A DNA stretch of 64,000 bases from Candidatus Gastranaerophilales bacterium (GCA_944325655.1 CALVAW010000002.1:28729-92728), one strand, 5' to 3'. Counted from the stretch's first letter, positions 8,526 to 18,983 are shown. Notes: generated by a model not told the origin, from the letters alone. Made by a program: numbers and translations.

Positions 8526-10062
8526 ATTTTGCAGCCATTACTTTTATTATTGATTTGCCTGTCATTTCTTTGGGTTTTTGTATTCCCATTATTTCAAGTA
8601 TTGTAGGTGCAATATCGCACAATGCTCCTGTGTCATTTAATTCAAATTTATCCTTTGAAACTATAATAAAAGGTACAACGTTTGTGGTATGTGCAGTTTG
8701 CGGAGCATGAGTTTGTTCATTATACATCCATTCTGCATTTCCATGGTCAGCTGTTATTACCATGGTTACGTTATTTTCTAATGCTTTATTAGCAATTTTT
8801 CCTATGCATTCATCAACCGTTTCACAGGCTTTTATTGCCGCTTCCATGACTCCTGTATGTCCAACCATATCAGGATTTGCAAAATTTACAAGAATAAAAC
8901 CGTATTCTTCATCATCCAAGGCTTTTAAAACATTATCGCATACTTCTCTTGCACTCATTTCCGGTTTTAAATCATAAGTAGCGACCTTTGGAGAATTTAC
9001 CAGCGCTCTTGTTTCAAGTTTTCCTGACTTTTCAACTCCACCGTTGAAAAAGAATGTAATATGAGCGTATTTTTCTGTTTCTGCCGTTCTGAATTGTTTT
9101 ATATTGTTGTCATCCAGTACGTCTCCAAGAATATTTGTTAATGATTGCGGTTTGAACGCAACGGGTGTTTTAAAAGTTTCATCATACTGTGTCATGCATA
9201 CATAGTATAAGTTTTTGATAATTTTTTTTCTTTTAAATTCGTTGAAATTTTCATCGTTAAATGCTCTTGTAATTTCTCTTGCCCTGTCGGGTCTGTAGTT
9301 GAAGAAAATAATTGCATCGTTGTCCTCTACTCGTCTTTTTGATATTACCGCAGGTTTTACGAATTCATCCGTTACATCGTTTTTGTATGAATTTTCAATT
9401 GCTTCTTCGGAGTTGTTTTCTTTTATTCCTTCGCCGAGAGTTAAGCAGTCATAAGCTTTTTCAATTCTATCCCAACGTTTATCTCTGTCCATCGCCCAGT
9501 ATCTGCCGATAATTGATGCAATGGGGGGAAGATTGTATTTTTTTAGCTCCTGTTCTATCTCTTGCAAATATAAATATGCTGATTTTGGAGGTGTATCTCG
9601 TCCGTCAAGAAAAGCATGAACATAAACATTTTTTATTTTGTTATCTGCAGCCATTTTGATTAGTGCTTTTAAATGCTTCATAGAGCTGTGTACACCGCCG
9701 GGCGAGACCAATCCCCATATATGAAGTGCTGAATTATATTTTTTTACATGGTTAATTGCAGCCATAAATTCTTCGTTTTCAAAGAAATCACCGTCGTCAA
9801 TTGATTTATTTATTCTGGTTAATTCTTGATATACTATCCTTCCTGCTCCGATATTTAAGTGTCCGACTTCGGAATTGCCCATTTGTCCTTCAGGAAGTCC
9901 TACGTATAGTCCGTCTGCATGAATTTGTGTTGACGGCATTTGTGACATAAATTTATCGAAATTTGGAGTTTTAGCACTATATACCGCATTATATTTGGTA
10001 TCTTTAGAAATTCCCCATCCGTCTAATATGCAAAGCAAAGTTCTTTTTTTAGTATTTGACAT
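8524..10062 (-). CDS. gpmI: 2,3-bisphosphoglycerate-independent phosphoglycerate mutase
   Basis: GpmI interconverts 3- and 2-phosphoglycerate in glycolysis using two Mn2+ ions and a phosphoserine intermediate. The 512-residue length is normal. Visible are the N-terminal metal-site start LLCILDGWGIS, the catalytic serine in MGNSEVGHLNIGAGRI (Ser64), HAFLDGRDTPPKSA, DRDKRWDR, NYRPDRARE and the C-terminal metal ligands NPDMVGHTG and ITADHGNAEWM. GAGAGG precedes the ATG. It is monocistronic by appearance, convergent with lgt and divergent from nadB. Confidence 0.98.
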   Translation of the reverse strand: MSNTKKRTLLCILDGWGISKDTKYNAVYSAKTPNFDKFMSQMPSTQIHADGLYVGLPEGQMGNSEVGHLNIGAGRIVYQELTRINKSIDDGDFFENEEFMAAINHVKKYNSALHIWGLVSPGGVHSSMKHLKALIKMAADNKIKNVYVHAFLDGRDTPPKSAYLYLQEIEQELKKYNLPPIASIIGRYWAMDRDKRWDRIEKAYDCLTLGEGIKENNSEEAIENSYKNDVTDEFVKPAVISKRRVEDNDAIIFFNYRPDRAREITRAFNDENFNEFKRKKIIKNLYYVCMTQYDETFKTPVAFKPQSLTNILGDVLDDNNIKQFRTAETEKYAHITFFFNGGVEKSGKLETRALVNSPKVATYDLKPEMSAREVCDNVLKALDDEEYGFILVNFANPDMVGHTGVMEAAIKACETVDECIGKIANKALENNVTMVITADHGNAEWMYNEQTHAPQTAHTTNVVPFIIVSKDKFELNDTGALCDIAPTILEIMGIQKPKEMTGKSIIKVMAAK

Positions 10063-10171
10063 ATATTACCTCTCTTTTTTTGTGATTTATTTTATCACAG
10101 AAAAAATACATTATACAGAGAGATTTTATTTAATTTGTTTTTATATTATTATATTAATTAGGGAAATTATC

Positions 10172-11806
10172 ATGAGATACTCAAAATACAGTATAGTTAT
10201 TGTCGGAAGCGGAATTAGCGGTTTATATCTGGCAAATAAGTTGTCTGAAAATAAAAGTTTTACGGATGGAATATTAGTAGTCACCAAAGAGGGACTGTTT
10301 TCAGGTTCTTCAAGTTTAGCGCAGGGCGGTATTGTATCTGTTATTCCTGAGATAAATCCGGCGGATTCTGTTGAACTGCATGTTAAAGATACCATCATGG
10401 CAGGTTGCGGTTTAAATAACCTTGATACTGTTAAGTTTGTATCTCAAAAATCATCACAAATTGCAGAAGAATTAATGCGTTTTGGTGTAAAATTTGATTT
10501 AGATAAGAATAACTCTCTTGATTTTACATTAGAGGGGGCGCATAGTTGCCCCAGAATACTTCATGCTAGCGGAGATTCAACAGGCAGAGTTATTGAGAAA
10601 GCATTGTGTGAAAAATTAAATTTAGCGCCTAATGTTGAATTGTATGATAATACAATGGCTCTTGAGTTGCTTGTTGATTCTGACAATACTTGCAAGGGGT
10701 TGATTGTTTATAATTGGATGAATCAGTATTATGAAGCAATTTATAGCGGAAATATAATAATTGCAACCGGCGGTATAGGTCAGATATATAAAAATACAAC
10801 AAATCCGACTTCTTCAACAGGAGACGGTATAGCACTTGCATATAACGCAGGAGCTGAGGTTTTCGATATGGAATTTGTACAGTTTCATCCTACTGCTTTA
10901 TTCTGCAAAGAAAAGGCATCCATGCCTCTTGTCTCAGAATCGGTAAGGGGTGAAGGTGCTAAATTGGTCGATTTAAATGGTGAATATTTTGCAAAAAATT
11001 ATCATCATCTTGCAGATTTAGCTCCAAGAGATGTTGTTGCAAGGGCTATAAATGAGCAAATGCTTCAAAATGGTTTTGAATATGTTAATTTAGACATATC
11101 ACAAATCGGAATAGAAAAATTTAAACAACGTTTTCCCACTATTTCTAAATTATGTTTAGAAAACGGTATTGATATTGACAATGGTTTAATACCGGTGGTT
11201 CCTGCCGAACATTATTTTATGGGTGGTATTAAAACCGATTTATATTCAAAGACGTGTATTAAAAATCTATACGCAATCGGTGAGTGTGCTTGTACGGGAT
11301 TACATGGCGCCAATCGATTGGCTTCAAATTCACTTTTGGAATGTGCTGTGTTTGCGGATAATTTAGCTGATTATTTATCTAAAAATGCTTCTAATCCGCC
11401 GAAACGTCATGGTGAAAAAATAAAAAATATTATTGAAAGATACTCTAATCTTGATATTGTGTCTGAAAACCAAGAAGATTTTATTTCTAATTTATTTTCA
11501 GAGTTGAAAAATATTATGACGGATAACGTCGGAATAGTTCGCTCTCAAAAAAGCATAGATAACGCCCTAGAGGCTATTCAAACAATTAAATTGCGTCTTG
11601 ATGGTGTAATGGCAGAATCAAGATTAAAATATGAATTAAAAAACGCTCTTTGTGTTGCTCGTCTTGTTACGATGGCAGCCCTAAAACGTAAGAATTCAAT
11701 TGGCTCTCATTTTAGGTCTGATTTTCCTCATAGAGCTTATTCATTCAGTGATTGCAGCATAACAAATAAGGATGTTTTGAATGATGACAAAATATTGGTT
11801 AAATGA
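10172..11806 (+). CDS. nadB: L-aspartate oxidase
   Basis: NadB oxidises L-aspartate to iminoaspartate with FAD, the first step of de novo NAD synthesis. It works under anaerobic conditions with fumarate as acceptor. The protein has 544 residues from the ATG at 10172, just after AGGGAA. The open frame continues 59 codons upstream through the intergenic region, but those codons encode nothing NadB-like. Key features are the FAD motif VIVGSGISGLYLANKL, SSSLAQGGI, the active-site region GHGANRLASNSLLE-type (LHGANRLASNSLLECAVF) and PAEHYFMGGI. nadC overlaps its 3' end by 26 nt. nadA is not in the window. Confidence 0.97.
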   Translation: MRYSKYSIVIVGSGISGLYLANKLSENKSFTDGILVVTKEGLFSGSSSLAQGGIVSVIPEINPADSVELHVKDTIMAGCGLNNLDTVKFVSQKSSQIAEELMRFGVKFDLDKNNSLDFTLEGAHSCPRILHASGDSTGRVIEKALCEKLNLAPNVELYDNTMALELLVDSDNTCKGLIVYNWMNQYYEAIYSGNIIIATGGIGQIYKNTTNPTSSTGDGIALAYNAGAEVFDMEFVQFHPTALFCKEKASMPLVSESVRGEGAKLVDLNGEYFAKNYHHLADLAPRDVVARAINEQMLQNGFEYVNLDISQIGIEKFKQRFPTISKLCLENGIDIDNGLIPVVPAEHYFMGGIKTDLYSKTCIKNLYAIGECACTGLHGANRLASNSLLECAVFADNLADYLSKNASNPPKRHGEKIKNIIERYSNLDIVSENQEDFISNLFSELKNIMTDNVGIVRSQKSIDNALEAIQTIKLRLDGVMAESRLKYELKNALCVARLVTMAALKRKNSIGSHFRSDFPHRAYSFSDCSITNKDVLNDDKILVK

Positions 11807-12641
11807 TTTTGCAATAGAAGATTTTATTAAGTCTGCTTTAAAAGAAGATTTTTATTATGGTGATATTACAACGGATGCTGTGTGCCAGAATATTGAAAAT
11901 CCGCAATTTGTAGTGTATTTAACTACTCGTGCCGATGGCGTATTGTGCGGCAGACCAATTTTTGAAAAGATATTTGAAATCCTCGCAAAAGATGATGTTA
12001 AGGCGGATTTTTATTTTTCTGACGGAGATTTTATTAAAAAAGGCGATAAAATTGCTAAAATTTCCGGAGATGCAAGATACATTTTAACCGGCGAAAGACT
12101 TGCTTTGAATTTTGTTCAAAAATTGTCAGGCATTGCAACCTATACCAGAAAATTTCAATCTTTAGTCGATAAATACGGAGTGAGAGTTGTCGATACAAGA
12201 AAAAATACTCCGAATTTCAGATTATTTGAAAAGTACGCTGTAAAAGTAGGCGGCAATTATTTACATCGATTTAATTTATCGGATTGTGTTATGTTAAAAG
12301 ATAACCATATTGCTCTTTTGGGTGGTTCTATTACAAATGCGGTAGAATGTATCAGAAAAAATCTTTCTCATGCACATAAAATTGAGGTTGAATGCGATAC
12401 TCTTGAACAGGTCAAAGAAGCTTTAGACTGCAATGTCGATATTATTATGCTGGACAATATGAATTGTGAACAAATGAAAAAATCTTGCGAAATTATTAAT
12501 AAAAAGGCTATAGTTGAGGCATCTGGTTGTGTGACGCTTGATAATATTGAAGAAATTGCTTCAACAGGAGTTGATGTGATTTCTACAAGTGCAATAGTAA
12601 TGAAAGCTCCCACCTTGGATTTAGCTTTTGATTATAATTAA
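11781..12641 (+). CDS. nadC: nicotinate-nucleotide pyrophosphorylase (carboxylating)
   Basis: NadC makes nicotinate mononucleotide from quinolinate and PRPP. The protein has 286 residues with the family signatures ALKEDFYYGDITTDA, LTGERLALNFVQKLSGIAT, VVDTRKNTPNFRLFEKYAVKVGG and KDNHI, followed by the EVEC and LDNM strands of the barrel. The start lies inside the nadB 3' end (26 nt overlap; a second ATG follows directly at 11784), so translation is probably coupled. A strong terminator follows. Confidence 0.97.
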   Translation: MMTKYWLNDFAIEDFIKSALKEDFYYGDITTDAVCQNIENPQFVVYLTTRADGVLCGRPIFEKIFEILAKDDVKADFYFSDGDFIKKGDKIAKISGDARYILTGERLALNFVQKLSGIATYTRKFQSLVDKYGVRVVDTRKNTPNFRLFEKYAVKVGGNYLHRFNLSDCVMLKDNHIALLGGSITNAVECIRKNLSHAHKIEVECDTLEQVKEALDCNVDIIMLDNMNCEQMKKSCEIINKKAIVEASGCVTLDNIEEIASTGVDVISTSAIVMKAPTLDLAFDYN

Positions 12642-12646
12642 TATTA

Positions 12647-12672
12647 AAAAAGAGGCTTTTGCCTCTTTTTTA
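12647..12672. terminator. bidirectional Rho-independent terminator, nadC / gltX
   Basis: A perfect 11-bp stem AAAAAAGAGGC / GCCTCTTTTTT with loop TTTT. Flanking A and T runs serve nadC on the plus strand and gltX on the minus strand. Confidence 0.92.
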
Positions 12673-14112
12673 TATGCTGTTCAATCTTTTAATGACTTCA
12701 TCTTTGCCGAGTATTTGTATGGTTGCAACCATGTCTGCTCCTCTTGTTCTTCCTGTTAGAGCAGCTCTTATTGCCCACATTGTTTCTTTTGGTTTATAGC
12801 CTTTATTTTCTTTGAAATATGTTCTAAAGTAGGCTAATTTATCATGAATTTCTTCAGTATTTTCAAAATTGTAGTCAATTATTTCTTCTTTAAATTTTGA
12901 CAATACATCTTTTGCTAATTCCGTCGACAAGAGTTCTTTAACTTCGCTGTAATCAGGTTCTTCAAAGAAATATTGTGTGTCAAATTCTAAATCTTTTAAT
13001 AATGTTATCGGTTCACGAGTAACCTCGATTATGTGTTCAAGTTGTTTTCTTGTGTATTTGGATGTATTGTATTTATTCAAAAACGGCAATGCTAAATCCG
13101 TTAATTTTGATATATCCATTTTTTTGATATATTGACCGTTCATCCAGTTTAATTTTTCGTATTCAAAAATTGAATTAGAACTTGAAACTTCGTTAATTCT
13201 GAAGTCTGCTGCAATTTCATCGACATTTTTGATTTCTACTCCGTCAGAAGGAGACCATCCTAATAATGCTACAAAGTTTAACAGTGCTTCGGTTAAATAT
13301 CCTTCCTTAATAAAATCCGAAACAGCTGTTGCACCGTGACGTTTTGAAAGTTTACTTCTATCCGGAGCCAGTATCATTCCAAGATGTCCAAATTCCGGAA
13401 CTTTTGCTCCAAGTGCTTCGTAGATTAAAATTTGTTTGGGCGTATTTGAAATATGGTCTTCGCCTCTGATTACATGTGTTATTTTCATTAACATGTCATC
13501 AATAACAACTGCAAAATTATATGTGGGTGTTCCGTTTGATTTCATTATTGCAAAGTCGCCGATTAATCCGGTATCAAATTTTAGTTCACCTTTAACTAAA
13601 TCATTAAATATAAGTTCTTTAGCATCGACCTTAAATCTGATTGACGGCACTATTCCTTTTGCTTTTAGTGCATCTTTTTCTTCTTTTGTTAAATTCAGAC
13701 ATTTTCTTGAATATTTGTATGGAATCTTTTTTTCTGCAGCTATTCTGTGTTCTTCATCCAATTCCTCATTTGAGCAAAAACATTCATAGGCATAGCCTTT
13801 ATCTATAAGCATTTGTGCGTATTTTGGGTATATATCAAACCTTTCGGATTGTTTATATGGTCCGTATTCTCCTCCGACATCGGGACCTTCATCCCAATTC
13901 AGACCAAGAGCTTTAAGACTGTCAAAAATATTTTGTTTAAATGCTTCCGAACTTCTGTCAAGGTCTGTATCTTCAATTCTTAAAACATATTTTCCGCCGG
14001 TTTTCTTTGCAAAAAGATAGTTGAAAAGAGCGGTTCTTGCTGTGCCGATATGTAAATTGCCTGATGGAGACGGAGCTATTCTTACTCTCACTTTTTCTTC
14101 TGTATTATTCAT
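12670..14112 (-). CDS. gltX: glutamyl-tRNA synthetase
   Basis: GltX charges tRNA-Glu and supplies Glu-tRNA for translation and possibly tetrapyrrole synthesis. The protein has 480 residues. It is a class I synthetase: the HIGH-like PSPSGNLHIGTARTALFNY is at the start, LRIEDTDLDRS follows, and the KMSKS equivalent is KLSKRHGA at about residue 257. The anticodon-binding C-terminal half is normal in length. AGAGGA precedes the ATG. Whether it is discriminating or also charges tRNA-Gln cannot be told from motifs alone. Confidence 0.97.
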   Translation of the reverse strand: MNNTEEKVRVRIAPSPSGNLHIGTARTALFNYLFAKKTGGKYVLRIEDTDLDRSSEAFKQNIFDSLKALGLNWDEGPDVGGEYGPYKQSERFDIYPKYAQMLIDKGYAYECFCSNEELDEEHRIAAEKKIPYKYSRKCLNLTKEEKDALKAKGIVPSIRFKVDAKELIFNDLVKGELKFDTGLIGDFAIMKSNGTPTYNFAVVIDDMLMKITHVIRGEDHISNTPKQILIYEALGAKVPEFGHLGMILAPDRSKLSKRHGATAVSDFIKEGYLTEALLNFVALLGWSPSDGVEIKNVDEIAADFRINEVSSSNSIFEYEKLNWMNGQYIKKMDISKLTDLALPFLNKYNTSKYTRKQLEHIIEVTREPITLLKDLEFDTQYFFEEPDYSEVKELLSTELAKDVLSKFKEEIIDYNFENTEEIHDKLAYFRTYFKENKGYKPKETMWAIRAALTGRTRGADMVATIQILGKDEVIKRLNSI

Positions 14113-14169
14113 TTGAAAATCCTCTTAAATAACTTTTTAGTTAATAGTACAACAAAAATAAATTTATGT

Positions 14170-14175
14170 TATTAT
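14170..14175 (+). promoter_or_regulatory. -10 element of a likely leaderless hom transcript
   Basis: TATTAT ends 7 nt before the hom ATG at 14182, which puts the expected start point on the A of the ATG. There is no SD before the ATG and no good -35 box. Confidence 0.5.
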
Positions 14176-14181
14176 TTTTCT

Positions 14182-15450
14182 ATGGATAAAAAATTAAAAA
14201 TAGGACTAATAGGTCTTGGTACAGTAGGTCAGGGTGTTTTGAAGGTATTGTCAAAACATGATGATATCGAGGTAGTTGCAGCTGCTGTTAAGAATATTAA
14301 TAAAAAACGTGATGTTTCAGTAAAAAATCTTACATCAGATGCTTTTGAGCTTGCAAATGACCCGGATATTGACGTTATTGTTGAAGTTGCCGGAGGTACG
14401 TCGGTTTTTGACGTTTTAAAAACAGCTATATTAAATAAAAAACATGTTGTAACGGCCAATAAGGAACTTTTAGCAAAATGCGGAAGTGAGCTTTTTGATT
14501 TAGCTCGAAAAAACAAAGTTGTTATCTTGTATGAAGCAGCAGTTGCAGGCGGTATTCCTATTATTTTTCCGATTAAATCCAGTCTTAAAGCCAATGAATT
14601 TACCGCTGTGGCAGGTATATTGAACGGTACTACAAATTATATTCTGACTAAAATGGATGAAGATAATATTAGTTATGAAGAGTGTCTTTTAAAAGCTCAG
14701 CAACTTGGTTATGCCGAAACTGATCCCACGGGTGATGTTGAAGGTTTTGACGCTATGTATAAAATTGCAGTGTTGTCAAATATAGTTTTCAATAAAAGAA
14801 TAGATGTGAATAAGATATATCGAGAAGGTATTACAAATATTACTTCTCTTGATATGAAATTAGCAGATGAATTCGGATATAAAATTAAACTAATTGCGCT
14901 TGCTAAATTAATGCAAGATTTTCAAGGCAAATCTGCATTAGATATTAGAGTTCATCCTATGTTGGTCTCAAAAAAACGTGCTTTGTCAGATGTAAAAAAT
15001 GCCACTAATGCGGTCATGTTGAAGGGATTCCCGGTTGATGAAGTCATGTTTGTCGGTCCCGGAGCGGGCGAATTTCCTACTGCAAGTTCTGTTGTCGGGG
15101 ATATTTTAGCAATAAAAGCTGAAATCCATCGCGGAGATGATATTTTACCAATGTCTGTTTGTCATCATAATGAATTTGCAAACCAAATTGATGTGGAGCA
15201 TACCGTAAATTGCTATTATTTAAGGATTATAGCTTCAAATACTCCCGGTACAATCGGAAAAATCGGCTTGGCCTGCGGCAAATATAACATTAATTTGTCT
15301 TGCATTTTGCAAAAAGGGGTTAATGATGACGGAAGTGCAACTATTATTGTAATTACGGAAGAATGTTTGGAAAAAGATATTAATTTGATGATTAAATCTA
15401 TCGAAGAAGATTCAAAAATAAAAGTTTTAAACAGAATAAGGGTTATGTAG
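14182..15450 (+). CDS. hom: homoserine dehydrogenase
   Basis: Hom reduces aspartate semialdehyde to homoserine, the branch point to threonine and methionine. The protein has 422 residues from the ATG at 14182. An in-frame extension back to 14113 encodes nothing conserved. Visible are the nucleotide motif GLIGLGTVGQGV, VVTANKELLAKCG, AAVAGGIPII, GILNGTTNYIL and the substrate region YAETDPTGDVEGFDAMYK. An ACT domain follows from about residue 345 (LRIIASNTPGTIGKIG), so threonine feedback inhibition is likely. It is the free form, not fused to aspartokinase. thrC starts at the base after its stop. No SD is present; see the promoter entry. Confidence 0.97.
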   Translation: MDKKLKIGLIGLGTVGQGVLKVLSKHDDIEVVAAAVKNINKKRDVSVKNLTSDAFELANDPDIDVIVEVAGGTSVFDVLKTAILNKKHVVTANKELLAKCGSELFDLARKNKVVILYEAAVAGGIPIIFPIKSSLKANEFTAVAGILNGTTNYILTKMDEDNISYEECLLKAQQLGYAETDPTGDVEGFDAMYKIAVLSNIVFNKRIDVNKIYREGITNITSLDMKLADEFGYKIKLIALAKLMQDFQGKSALDIRVHPMLVSKKRALSDVKNATNAVMLKGFPVDEVMFVGPGAGEFPTASSVVGDILAIKAEIHRGDDILPMSVCHHNEFANQIDVEHTVNCYYLRIIASNTPGTIGKIGLACGKYNINLSCILQKGVNDDGSATIIVITEECLEKDINLMIKSIEEDSKIKVLNRIRVM

Positions 15451-16503
15451 ATGAAATATTCGGGATTAATAGAAAAATATAGGAAGTATTTACCTGTAAG
15501 CGAATTAACAAAAGTTGTTTCTTTGTGCGAAGGTGCTACGCCTCTAATAAAAGCCGATAATCTGGCAAGAGAGATAGGTCTAAATATTAACCTATATTTA
15601 AAATACGAAGGATTAAATCCCACCGGCAGCTTTAAGGATAGAGGTATGACCATGGCTGTTACAAAGGCTAAAGAGGAAGGTTCGAAAGCGGTAATATGCG
15701 CATCGACAGGTAATACGTCAGCATCTGCTGCTGCTTATGCCACAAGAGCCGGAATGAGTTGTTGTGTTTTAATACCGGACGGACATATAGCAATGGGTAA
15801 ATTATCTCAGGCTATGATGTACGGTGCGAATATTATTGCAATAAACGGCAATTTTGATGAAGCACTTGATGCTGTTCGGGAGATATCATCTAATTACCCT
15901 ATTACTCTTGTAAATTCGGTTAATCCGTATAGAATAGAGGGACAAAAAACAGGCGCATTCGAAATTGTAGACGATTTACTTGATGCTCCTGATTATCATT
16001 TTATTCCTGTGGGAAACGCCGGAAATATTACCGCATATTGGAAGGGTTATAAGGAATATTATGCAGAAAATAAGTGTTCTAAACTTCCGAAAATGATGGG
16101 AGTACAAGCACAAGGTGCGGCTCCTATAGTTTTGGGACATAAAATTGACGATCCTGAAACAATTGCAACTGCCATCAGAATTGGCAATCCTGCCAGTTGG
16201 AAATATGCACAAACTGCGCTTGATGAATCTAACGGCAAAATTGATATGGTCTCCGATGACGAAATATTAAATGCTTACAGGCTTCTTACCAGAACAGAAG
16301 GAGTTTTTGCCGAACCTGCTTCTGCTTCCAGTGTTGCAGGTTTGATTAAACTTAAAAATGAAATAAAAGAAAATACTACCGTTGTCTGTGTTTTAACAGG
16401 AAACGGTCTGAAAGATCCGAGTAATGCTATTGAATATTCATGTAATGAAATTCATAAGTGTTCTTCAAATGTAGATGATATTGTTAAAATTATTAAATTG
16501 TAG
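15451..16503 (+). CDS. thrC: threonine synthase
   Basis: ThrC converts O-phosphohomoserine to threonine with PLP. The 350-residue protein is the short class II-like form. The PLP lysine is in [11 protein letters not shown] (Lys62). [15 protein letters not shown] binds the phosphate, [21 protein letters not shown] is the glycine loop and [12 protein letters not shown] is near the C-terminus. It directly abuts hom (stop TAG then ATG) and precedes leuS by 9 nt, forming a hom-thrC-leuS run. The pairing with hom fits threonine synthesis; leuS is simply downstream. Confidence 0.97.
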   Translation: MKYSGLIEKYRKYLPVSELTKVVSLCEGATPLIKADNLAREIGLNINLYLKYEGLNPTGSFKDRGMTMAVTKAKEEGSKAVICASTGNTSASAAAYATRAGMSCCVLIPDGHIAMGKLSQAMMYGANIIAINGNFDEALDAVREISSNYPITLVNSVNPYRIEGQKTGAFEIVDDLLDAPDYHFIPVGNAGNITAYWKGYKEYYAENKCSKLPKMMGVQAQGAAPIVLGHKIDDPETIATAIRIGNPASWKYAQTALDESNGKIDMVSDDEILNAYRLLTRTEGVFAEPASASSVAGLIKLKNEIKENTTVVCVLTGNGLKDPSNAIEYSCNEIHKCSSNVDDIVKIIKL

Positions 16504-16512
16504 GAATAAGTT

Positions 16513-18981
16513 ATGTTAGAAAAAGAATATTACCCTCAACAAATTGAAAAAAAATGGTTTGATATTTGGGAGAAAAATTCTCCTTATAAGGCGGATAACA
16601 ATTCTTCCAAACCAAAGTATTATGCGCTTTCGATGTTCCCGTATCCTTCCGGAAAATTACATATGGGACATGTTAGAAATTATACAATAACTGATGTTGT
16701 TGCTCGCTTTAAAAAAGCGCAAGGGTATAATGTTCTTCATCCTATGGGTTGGGATAGTTTTGGTTTGCCTGCTGAAAATGCTGCAATTCAACATGGTGCC
16801 GACCCTGAAACCTGGACATTGGACAATATTGCCTATATGAAAAAGCAACTGAAAATGTTGGGATTGTCTGTTGATTGGGACAGGGAAGTTACAACTTGTC
16901 TTCCGGATTATTATAAATGGACTCAATGGTTGTTTTTGCAATTATATAAAAAAGGTTTAGCTTATAAAAAAACTGCACCGGTTAATTGGTGTGAAAATTG
17001 TCATACTGTATTAGCAAATGAACAGGTAATTGAAGGAAAATGCTGGAGATGTGATTGTGAAGTTACCAAAAAAAATCTTTCTCAATGGTTTTTGAAAATT
17101 ACTGATTATTCTGAAGAGCTTTTAAAAGATTTGGATTTGCTAACGGGTTGGGGTGACAATGTTAAAACCATGCAAGCAAATTGGATAGGCAAATCTGAAG
17201 GTGCAATTTTAAAATTTAAAGTTAAAGAGATAGATGGCTTGGAAATTCCTGTATATACTACTCGTGCGGATACAGCATTCGGAATAACATATTTGGTTGT
17301 TGCACCTGAATATAAGGATATTGAAAAGTTAACAACTCCTGAAAATAAAGAAAGGGTTGAAGAATACAGAAACAATGCAAAAAAATTATCTGAAATAGAA
17401 CGTTTGTCTACGGAACGCATTAAGACAGGCGTTCCTTTGGGTACGCATATAATTAACCCTTTTAACGGTCGTGTTTGTCCTGTTTGGGTGGCTGATTATG
17501 CTCTTGTTGATTACGGAACAGGCGCAGTTATGGCTGTTCCTTATCATGATGAAAGAGATTTTGATTTTGCAAAAAAATATAATCTGCCTATGGTACAAGT
17601 AATAGACGGAGAAGATTTTAAAGAAAATGAGTGTTATCCTCAAAAACAAGGTATTTTAGTAAACAGCAATCAATTTAACGGTTTGTCTGCCGAGGTTGCA
17701 CGTAGCAAAATAACTCAATATGCCCTTGAAAGTGGATTTGGTGAGTTTAAAACGCAGTATCGTTTGCGTGATTGGTTGATTTCACGTCAAAGATATTGGG
17801 GTGCTCCTATACCTGTTGTTTATTGTCCTCATTGCGGAACGGTACCTGTAGATGAAAAAGATTTACCGGTTTTACTTCCTAAAGATGTTGATTTTAGTGT
17901 TAAAGGTATGTCTCCTATTGAAACCAGTCCGACATTTAAAGAAACAATTTGTCCTGTTTGCGGAGCAAAAGCGCAACGTGAAACAGATACTATGGATACT
18001 TTTGTATGTTCCAGTTGGTATTATATGCGCTATGCGGACGCAAGAAATAGCGAAAAATGTTTTGATAAAGATTTGGTTGACAAATGGCTTCCCGTTGATC
18101 AATATATAGGCGGCATTGAACATGCTATATTGCATTTATTGTATTCCAGATTTATTACGAAAGCTCTTAGGGATTGCGGTCTTTTAAATTTTGATGAGCC
18201 TTTTAAAAATCTTTTAACTCAAGGTATGGTTTTGAAAGATGGCTCTAAAATGTCTAAATCAAAGGGCAATACCGTTGATCCTGATGACATATATAAAAAT
18301 TACGGAGCTGATACTGCTCGTTTGTTTATATTATCTGATTCGCCTCCGGCCAGAGATTTTGATTGGACTGATGCAGGCGTTGAGGGCTGCTATAAATTTA
18401 TTTGTCGTGTCTACAGGTTATTTTCCAAATATCAAAATTTAATTAAATTGGACTATAATTTTGATTTTTCAACTTTGTTAAAGGCAGATAGTGATTTGGT
18501 ACGCAAAACACATATTACGGTTAAAAAAATAACAAATGATATTGAAAATGAATTTCAGTTCAATACGGTTATTTCTTCATATCGAGAATTTACAAACGCT
18601 ATATATGAATACGTCAGCGATGAAAAATCGATAAATCAGGATGTGTTGAGTTTTTCACTTTTGACTTTGTTAAAGTTAATTTCTCCTGTCTGTGTTTTTA
18701 TGTCTGAACAGATTTATTCTTCACTAGGAGGAACTTGTTCTATTCACAATTTACCTTGGTGTAAATATGATGATAATTTAGCAAAAACTGCAACAATCAC
18801 ACTTATTGTACAAGTAAACGGCAAAATAAAAGATAAGCTCGAAGTTGAATCTGATTTAAGTTCAGAGGAGCTTGAGAAATTAGCAAAATCTGCTCCGAAG
18901 GCTTCAGAATTTATTAAAGATAAGACCGTATTAAAAACAATTGTTGTACCGAATAAGTTGGTTAATATTGTTGTTAAATAA
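16513..18981 (+). CDS. leuS: leucyl-tRNA synthetase
   Basis: LeuS charges tRNA-Leu and edits misactivated residues. The protein has 822 residues. HIGH is HMGH in PYPSGKLHMGHVRNY (about residue 50). A zinc-binding insertion has the cysteines WCENCHTVLANEQ and CWRCDCEV. The CP1 editing domain is at about residues 220-410 with TTRADTAFGITYLVVAPE and GTGAVMAVPYHDERDFDFA. KMSKS is in GSKMSKSKGNTVDP (about residue 579), and the anticodon-binding and C-terminal domains follow. The editing aspartate region is intact. A terminator follows directly. Confidence 0.98.
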   Translation: MLEKEYYPQQIEKKWFDIWEKNSPYKADNNSSKPKYYALSMFPYPSGKLHMGHVRNYTITDVVARFKKAQGYNVLHPMGWDSFGLPAENAAIQHGADPETWTLDNIAYMKKQLKMLGLSVDWDREVTTCLPDYYKWTQWLFLQLYKKGLAYKKTAPVNWCENCHTVLANEQVIEGKCWRCDCEVTKKNLSQWFLKITDYSEELLKDLDLLTGWGDNVKTMQANWIGKSEGAILKFKVKEIDGLEIPVYTTRADTAFGITYLVVAPEYKDIEKLTTPENKERVEEYRNNAKKLSEIERLSTERIKTGVPLGTHIINPFNGRVCPVWVADYALVDYGTGAVMAVPYHDERDFDFAKKYNLPMVQVIDGEDFKENECYPQKQGILVNSNQFNGLSAEVARSKITQYALESGFGEFKTQYRLRDWLISRQRYWGAPIPVVYCPHCGTVPVDEKDLPVLLPKDVDFSVKGMSPIETSPTFKETICPVCGAKAQRETDTMDTFVCSSWYYMRYADARNSEKCFDKDLVDKWLPVDQYIGGIEHAILHLLYSRFITKALRDCGLLNFDEPFKNLLTQGMVLKDGSKMSKSKGNTVDPDDIYKNYGADTARLFILSDSPPARDFDWTDAGVEGCYKFICRVYRLFSKYQNLIKLDYNFDFSTLLKADSDLVRKTHITVKKITNDIENEFQFNTVISSYREFTNAIYEYVSDEKSINQDVLSFSLLTLLKLISPVCVFMSEQIYSSLGGTCSIHNLPWCKYDDNLAKTATITLIVQVNGKIKDKLEVESDLSSEELEKLAKSAPKASEFIKDKTVLKTIVVPNKLVNIVVK

Positions 18982-18983
18982 GT

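Noticed and set aside
9995..10171. N-terminal extension of nadB into the intergenic region
   Set aside because: The 59 extra codons are hydrophobic, overlap the gpmI start and are not NadB-like; an SD and the FAD motif support the ATG at 10172.
14113..14181. N-terminal extension of hom
   Set aside because: Non-conserved codons next to the gltX start; the Rossmann motif begins right after the ATG at 14182.
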